From Histoplasma ohiense (Eukaryota; Ascomycota; Eurotiomycetes; Onygenales; Ajellomycetaceae), in assembly GCA_017607445.1 (NCBI GenBank), contig JAEVHH010000001.1, forward strand, positions 4,836,001-4,900,000: a DNA stretch of 64,000 nt, read 5' to 3'. Under the pieces are notes generated by a model. It had not been told where the DNA came from and did not search any database. It was given only the letters and a program-made list of their open reading frames with translations. Positions within the stretch are counted from its first letter, which is position 1. Each line of letters begins with the position of its first letter. Positions 57,567 to 64,000 of the stretch are shown here, piece by piece. Position numbers and translations under genes: made by a program.

Positions 57567-59330
57567 TCAATAAGCATAACAAAGGACGCCCTCATTCGCC
57601 TGTTTGATCTTTTTGTTTCTCTTCACGAGGATAATTCGCATTCCCCATGCAACCGCTGCAGTTGCAATGGATAACCCAATGCTGGAAGACATGGCGATTA
57701 AATACCGTGGTTTGTCGGAACTGGGCCAAAGATACTGTCACGCAGTGGGAAATGATACGGCTATGAGTGGAGAGCTTCGAAGAAATAAAAGAAAGGCAAT
57801 CTTGCAAAAAAGTTGTAGAAGGAGAACCAATGAACAGGGAACTCACAGGAGTCCATATGAAAGACACATTAGAAATAGTATTGACTAGCGCGAGCGACGC
57901 CGATTTCTTCTCCTTCGTTTGGCCGCATGTGGAACCTACCCAGCCCAGGATAATCGAATTGACTGCATAGGTGCCGGTGGTAAAAATGATCATTCCCGCA
58001 TATCGCGCCCCTACGTTTAGCGTGCCGCATGCGATTGCGAAGCCAACTACCGCAACAGCCTTCGCGGTAATTATATGCCATGTTCGCTCGTTGGATCGCC
58101 CGGAGCTGATCGACCAGAAGATACAGATAAAGCCGGCGATTATGTACGGCGGACATGTTAAAACTAGGGTTATGAGTCTGCTAAAGCCGAGTGTCTGGAC
58201 AACTGTAGGGAAGAAATACTTGAACCCATTTGCAGCAAGATGGAGGTGTTGCATCAAGGCAAATATCCATAGGCGATAGTCCTTGATTGCCTCTTTGAGC
58301 CCTGTCCAAATTGTAGTGTGGGATTGTTGGTCAACAGTATCGCTGACAATGCGACGGTGAGCAAGTTCGCGTTCCTTCAGTGTCAGCCATTTGGTATTTA
58401 GTGGGTCATCTGGGAGTGTGAATGCTGATCCAAAAGCAACCAGAAAGGTGGTGATTCCAAGTAAAATGAAGAGCCACTGCCACCCTTTGATGCCAGACCG
58501 CCCATCCATTCCTGCAAATATTCCAGCAGCGATTAAACCAGCAAATGCGGTGGCTAGTATGTTACCAGTGTAAAGTATGCAAATCCGGGTGGCAATCTCC
58601 TTACGTGTGTAGAAGATTGATAGCAAATATAGCGCACCAGGATAATACGGAGCCTCCAGGACACCAAGGAAGAAGCGTGTCAGTAAAAGCCCTTTGAAAT
58701 CCTTTGCTAAAGCTGTCAGGCCAGAAGCAATGGCCCAGAGAGCCATGAAGAATGATATGTAATACGACGGCTTAGTCCGTGTGAGGTACATGTTCGATGG
58801 TATCTGCCCAATCAAGTATCCCACGGTGAGGATAGAAATGCATGTGTTGTATTCTGGGAAAATCTGTGAGCCAATACTACGATATAATGGAACTAGCCGT
58901 CTTACCGCTCCCCTTGAGATTGAGATCCTGCTCGAGATCATCTATGCGGGCGAGGGCTATCGCGTGGCAACGTAAGTCTAAGTTGCGATCTATCGTCCAA
59001 ACCCTCTTGCTTCTGAGCTTGATACTAAGGATCAAAAAACTTGCCAATTGCGTTTCGATCGAGGTAGTTAAGCCAGTACATAACCCAAAGAGTTGGCTGA
59101 GATGTAAGATATATTAGCAGTTTTTGTGTGTTGCAGCCAAGATATGTGTTTATTACCATTATCCATTTGTCTAGTTTCCTGACAAGGTCGACTTCTTCCT
59201 GGCTTAATGTTGTTCTTGCGCCAGAATAGTCGATATTGACGATTTCCAATTCATGTATAAGGGTATTATCGGCAATATACCCTTGTTGCCCTCTCGGGGA
59301 CCCTTTCTCAACGTCTGCGTCTTTTGCCAT
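57567..59330 (-). CDS. MFS transporter, Dal5-like anion:cation symporter
   Basis: Plasma-membrane major-facilitator protein of the allantoate/nicotinate permease (Dal5/Tna1) type, a proton symporter family for organic anions; the substrate cannot be told from sequence. Five exons on the minus strand: 59330-59157, 59096-59045, 58956-58906, 58853-57847 and 57734-57567, 483 aa, the usual length. Splicing yields LDKWIMPTLWVMYWLNYLDRNAI at 53-75, then ALARIDDLEQDLNLKGSEYNTCISIL. TRFFLGVLEAPYYPGALYLLSIFYTRKE is the family signature. The last exon restores WTPYLWPSSDKPRYLIAMSS and the final helix, ending in KRNKKIKQANEG. The second intron (59044-58957) has a GCAAGT donor. Unspliced frames end in nonsense after FIWTPV. 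It lies downstream of the rhodopsin-domain gene on the same strand. Confidence 0.9.
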
Positions 59331-60670
59331 CTCAAAAAAAAAAAAAAAGGATGTAACTTATTTTGATACGAACAAAGTTCATGAATTCGATAGCCGACAG
59401 GATTGCTCAAAGATTTGGCGATTCCAGGAATATGTAGGCATATTCAGCGCATAAAAGCCCTGAATGGATGCTCGTCACTTATCGTTTGCCCTCCGGGCAC
59501 TCCATAAGTATGAATGCATTTTGCATAAGAACATAAGAGAATAGGACACAAAAATATAATATTTTCCATTGCGGAACGAACAAATGTTTGTAGAAATCAT
59601 AATTGGAACGCATTAAGCTTCACCGTGATAAAGATTGGAGTTAAGCCGTTGATGGATGGAGTGCGAGGGGTCCGGAACACAATTGATTTGAACCGAAGGC
59701 CAGAATGAGTGTAGTGTAATTATCGCCAGAACAGTTTTTGTCACACATAAAAAGTTGCACAACGAGAGATATTCCTAATTCGACAGAGCCACGGAAACAA
59801 ATCGTCCGGAAAATAGCGCCAATGCAGGCAACCAAGAGTATGTCCTAAGTAATAAATTCCGTGTTTCTGTGGCACCAGTTGTGAGGATAAAGCTGGCCGA
59901 ATTTTCTGGAAGGTTTTTGAGCCATGAAAGTATATGTAAGGCGATTTTCACCTTGTGGTAGGTAGGATAGATAGAGCATGCCAAATTGTATTAGAGAAGC
60001 ATCCGAGCGCGGATGGTTCTAGATCCATCCGGGTACATCAGGCGTTTCTTTTCTGACTTGGAAACAATTTCATTACTATATCTTCGTAACCAACTGGAGG
60101 GACAAGTGAACATCTGATGCAAGCTTGGGAGTGAAGTTTGGTATATCCAGCCTGCCACAATTCATTGGAAAGTGAACCGCTGCGCACATCGGAAAGGCTT
60201 CCGAATATGCTATGCACCTGTGGAACGCATGGGAAGTTGTCAAAATAGGCGACACCCAAAGTGATATTGTCATAATATCATTCCCATGAGTCCCTGTGCG
60301 CAATGAGATAATTGTTGACAGATTGCTTTGAGGGCTGTCCAGGGTGAATGTTAATGAACTGTTGTTGTTCTACACCAATGTTTCGTGGCAGATGCAGAGC
60401 GAATCGGTTAGCTATGATCCTTTACGTTCACCAAGGGGGTGGGATTGTCAGGGGCGCGGGCGCTGACAGAAATTTTTCGCGATTGGAAGAGTAGATTCAG
60501 AAATAGCACAATGAGTGCATGGTGTAATCCCTTGCGGGAAATTTGCTGCAGCTGCCTGTTTCGTACGTCAACACGACATCTTGGATATAAGACCAGGAAT
60601 ATTGCTAATCAATAACGAGGCTTCGGTTCTAAGATATTTGAATCGTGGATTGATGCAGCCCTCGTTTGGC
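59331..60670. other. MFS promoter region
   Basis: 1.3 kb between the rhodopsin-domain stop and the transporter start, both on the minus strand. Directly upstream of the start is a short run of T on the coding strand (A run at 59334-59348). A minus-strand frame at 60038-60303 has no motif and no support. Confidence 0.55.
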
Positions 60671-61969
60671 TCACGGGGGGCTGGGCCTGCTATCGATTTC
60701 ATTTCTAGACCAAGGCAAAAGCCGAAATGGTATAGATAAGCTTTCGGAGGCTGCGGGGTGGGCCTGATATCGAAATGATCCTTGCCAAATGGCATAGTAA
60801 AATGAAGCATTGGCAACAACGCTTGAGCAGACAATTTCAATGGATGCCCACTGCAGTCTCGCCAAATTATAGTTCCTCCCGTTAGCATCTGATACGTCCT
60901 AATGTCCAATTCTCCGAACAGATGGAATACGTACTAGAGAACGTGTTGACTGAGCCACCGATTGACTTAATATAAGAGGCAGCCGCGTAACCGTAATTGC
61001 AACAACCAATATTCCGACTAGGAACAAAAGGGTTAATTGCAACTTTCTATACAGGAATTAGAAAAATTAAACGATATTGGAGTTCTTCAATAGGTCATGA
61101 ACTTCAGTACCTACGCTTGAAAATCAAGGGATGTCATTCTCCAGAGCATTGGGATGGGAAAAAGAATCAAAGCAAGATCGGTTGCGATGTTCAAGGTGCC
61201 CATTGTGAGCAAATTAGCCATGCCTTTCCGACATGGATCTAAATTGGGGTAACAGGTTTAGATATGACCTAAAATGGGCCAGATCGATGATGTCAATTTC
61301 GAGTCCACTTACGGTGCAGGTGTTCATGACTCCAAAACCTATATGGAAGCTATTATCAGTATGGTTTATCCAATAACTGAGAAAGTGGACGTCTTACATG
61401 TACAATGGCTGACATTCAAACAATGTCGCTACCAGGGTAGCAAAGAAAGTTGATACAATGAAAGCCCGCAGGAACTGGAGAGAGTAATGGACTTTGTTGG
61501 ATCCAGTTTCCAGTCTCTTATAGAATCGTAGCAAGCAAAGTTTCATGGACCAGAGACTGAAATAAGACAAACATTAGAGGATATAAATAGAATTTAAACC
61601 ATCTTTCCACTTACTAATATCTTGCCCAGGTCCAGTAAATTCAATATCCAGCTAGATGAAGAGGAAGAGAAAGAAAACTCACAAAAGAGCATAGAATACG
61701 CGACCGACCAAGAGAAGTTTTTGTGATAACGCTTGGTCATCTCTTGAAGGAGAGAGTCTCAGACCAAAAACCCTGATCATAGCAACAGTTCGGCATATGA
61801 GGGGGAATAATGCGAATGCCATCCAGCTATCGTCGTGGCCCCATGATCGATTTGAAGACTTGATCATATCGCACTTTGCGAGCAATCGGTAGCCACATCG
61901 AAATAGAATTTGAAGAGAACTGAGCACAGCACAAACGACTATCTGTGTGGCTTCTGAAGTCCATCTCAT
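60671..61969 (-). CDS. Fungal rhodopsin-domain integral membrane protein
   Basis: Seven-helix membrane protein of the fungal rhodopsin-domain family, common and expanded in Pezizomycotina; function mostly unknown. Six exons on the minus strand: 61969-61683, 61556-61398, 61338-61313, 61238-61115, 61046-60935 and 60850-60671, 295 aa, joining in frame at all five junctions. Diagnostic segments are SWGHDDSWMAFALFPLICR (helix 2), RVFYALFLWSMKLCLLRFYKRL (helix 3), FECQPLYMFWSH then HPCRKGMANLLTMGTLNIATD (extracellular Cys and helix 5), DLALILFPIPMLWRM, and LWASIEIVCSSVVANASFYY (helix 7). Helix 7 has no lysine for retinal. Exon 3 is only 26 nt. The N-terminus before helix 1 and the C-terminal tail are short. 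Confidence 0.85.
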
Positions 61970-64000
61970 TGACGTTGCTGGAAAGAGGCTAGAGAAGCAA
62001 GAAAAACTGATATCTGGCTCTGTGCATTGCCTTGGACAAGCTTCAGTTCAGCATCCAACAACTTGAGAATGAATGAATAATGGATATCTGAGCACGCAAA
62101 ACAGGGCACATCGGAAACAGAAAATGGATTTTCAAGAGCTGGGGTTTTCTATTGTTTTTTTCAACCCGGGTATAGCCGTGCACTTGGTGTATTCGTTTCC
62201 ACAGAGGCAGAACAGAAACGCGATTGGTAATCGGCAGGTTGTATGAAGGGACTATTGACAGTACTCATGTCAAAAACAATGTGAGACCTTGTCTGATGGT
62301 GGATTTCTCCCTTTAAAGCTCCCGCGACAGTTTCGGACACCCAACGAGTCGCCATCTCTCAAACAAGTCTTCGTTCAACGTATTCAGGATGGAGACAATT
62401 TTAGCTTACTCCCGCAAAGGAAAGTACAGGCGCATATAAAATGTGCTGCCACATCCCGAACTTGAGCACGAAGCGTTGTAATTTCGCGAGGAATAACTCC
62501 GAAGCTGCATTGGAGGGTTGCTGTCCAACATGGCTGGCTGCCGACGGGTGTTATATTGTGGTGCAAAACCAGGGTTCACCGTACCAAAACACTGCGAACT
62601 GGCGCAAATTCAAATCCATGTATATCATCATTTTATCATCAAATTCGAGTTTACTATTTAATATGGCGCCCCAACTCAGTGATCTCACCATCAAATGAGA
62701 TTATATGTTTTGAGAGAATGGTTGCAAATCATACCGTCTGTGGAATATTATCCGATCACGGTATTGAATTAATAAAAATATGCGTCTCTATGCAACGCTT
62801 TAGTTGGAGCTAGAAGTTTATATTGTACGCGTGTTACATACCAGTTGGCAATAGATTGGATGAGTTTAGGGGCTTGCTACCTAAAGCTTAGCTGTCATGT
62901 TAGGCATCAAGACCCTATTCTATGGTTGCAAGGACCGGGTTTATTTTGGGCTTGAGTATTGAGGTTTCCATTGAAATTTTACTTGTGTTCTTATTACACC
63001 TCTATTCTATATATCATATGCAGAACTTCTTTCCAGGTGAACATACATTGTATTATAATGAAACTGTTATAACAGCAGAGGCGGTTCATACCGCACACCA
63101 TTTCAACTACACGCAGGTATTCCAGTATTTTCATTGATTCGCTTAAATATTTAGTGCCCTGGTAACTCAAGATTATTCTATTGTGAATGCTAAATTTTTG
63201 TATGATTGACCGCATCTCTATATCAACCTACACGGCGTTTCCAAGAACCCTTTCAGGTACCGTCACATTACACAGTCCGTCCGCAACCCAACTTACATGC
63301 TAGGATAGTCCTTTCGACCCTGGAACAGCCCCATTACCGATCACAACTTTAATCACCGCATACGTGAATAAATTAGCACGAGGCAGATATTTCTATATCC
63401 GTGTATGTAGCGTAAAGGCGGGCATGCATGCAATACGCCCCACAGCGAAAAATATTGGGCCAAATCGCTGCAGGACCCACGGACCACCCTTATGGGATGG
63501 GTTTTGTACCCGAGCGGCCGAAGCCAATGGAGTGAGCATGCAGGAGCCCCTGCTGTTCCTCCGCAAGAAGGATTATTTCATGGTCCGGCCCCTCACAAAG
63601 CCGTAATGTCGCAGCACATCCAAGACATGACAAAAATGCCACTCGCCACCACGCCAATCCTACCATACTAATTTCGAGCCTCAGACCGTACTATGACCAA
63701 GCAAAAACCGGCCCAGTCGTGCGAAATGTGGATGACACTGATTGCGCAATGCCATGGACTGTAGCCAGCACTGATGGATGTGGCGAACAATTGTTCAGCG
63801 GAGTAATGGATGCTGGGAGCGTGAAGGTTCGTGATAAGACCTACAAGAATAGCACTACAACAACCGAAGTCCGCACAAAATGCCAGTGGCTTGCACTGGT
63901 GGTGGAGATGTAGATGGACTTAATGAGATGAAAGGCTCCAGCGAATAGGCGAGAGGGAATATCGAGGGTCGTACCGCCATGCCAATGATCCCTATAATCT
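61970..64000. other. Terminal interval with no supported gene
   Basis: About 2 kb upstream of the rhodopsin-domain gene to the window edge. Several frames of 60-85 codons occur on both strands, none with a motif or convincing splice partner. Part is presumably the promoter of the minus-strand gene. A gene continuing beyond 64000 cannot be excluded. Confidence 0.5.

Noticed and set aside
60568..60909. 113-codon minus-strand frame MDIRTYQMLTGG
   Set aside because: It reads an intron and the last exon of the rhodopsin-domain gene in the wrong frame; the spliced frame gives the expected last helix.

Overview
The window looks like nuclear DNA of a filamentous ascomycete (Pezizomycotina). The genes carry short spliceosomal introns (about 45-130 bp) with GTAAGT/GTATGT-type donors and CTAAC/CTGAC-like branch sites. 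All proteins that could be recognised are fungal housekeeping or fungal-specific families. Long non-coding stretches rich in microsatellites and poly-T/poly-A, and Gln-rich regulators, suggest Eurotiomycetes, perhaps Onygenales. That placement is inference and was not tested. I saw no rRNA, tRNA, CRISPR array or intact transposon.

Region 1 (1-8.8 kb): a divergent histone H3 / histone H4 pair shares a 917-bp promoter dense in CTGAT/ATCAG motifs. About 5 kb with no supported gene follows, then a single-exon Gln-rich protein of unknown function (7864-8805). Region 2 (8.8-24.4 kb): roughly 15.5 kb in which no gene could be supported. It holds low-complexity tracts, an 18-bp perfect palindrome, and a possible relic of an amino-acid/GABA-type permease on the minus strand near 13.6-13.96 kb. 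Region 3 (24.4-29.6 kb): an RPN4-like C2H2 regulator of proteasome genes with a 41-codon Gln tract, followed by 2.7 kb of AT-rich DNA.

Region 4 (29.6-57 kb) is compact. In order: ALG9 (-), NAF1 (+), PRP3 (-), RPA190 (+), RAD3 (-), LTN1 (+), PPM1 (+), a makorin-like CCCH/RING protein (+) and IST1 (+). Divergent pairs with short shared promoters (ALG9/NAF1, PRP3/RPA190, RAD3/LTN1) alternate with convergent pairs (NAF1/PRP3, RPA190/RAD3). Several products act in RNA and ribosome biology: H/ACA snoRNP assembly, U4/U6 snRNP, RNA polymerase I and ribosome-associated quality control. RAD3 is the TFIIH helicase. ALG9 (N-glycan assembly), PPM1 (PP2A methylation) and IST1 (ESCRT-III) are unrelated housekeeping genes.

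Region 5 (57-64 kb) is accessory in character: a Dal5-type MFS transporter (-) with an apparent GC-AG intron, and a six-exon fungal rhodopsin-domain membrane protein (-). About 2 kb without a supported gene follows.

Exon structures were built by hand from splice signals, reading-frame continuity and expected family motifs. Every multi-exon model below joins in frame. No similarity search was possible.
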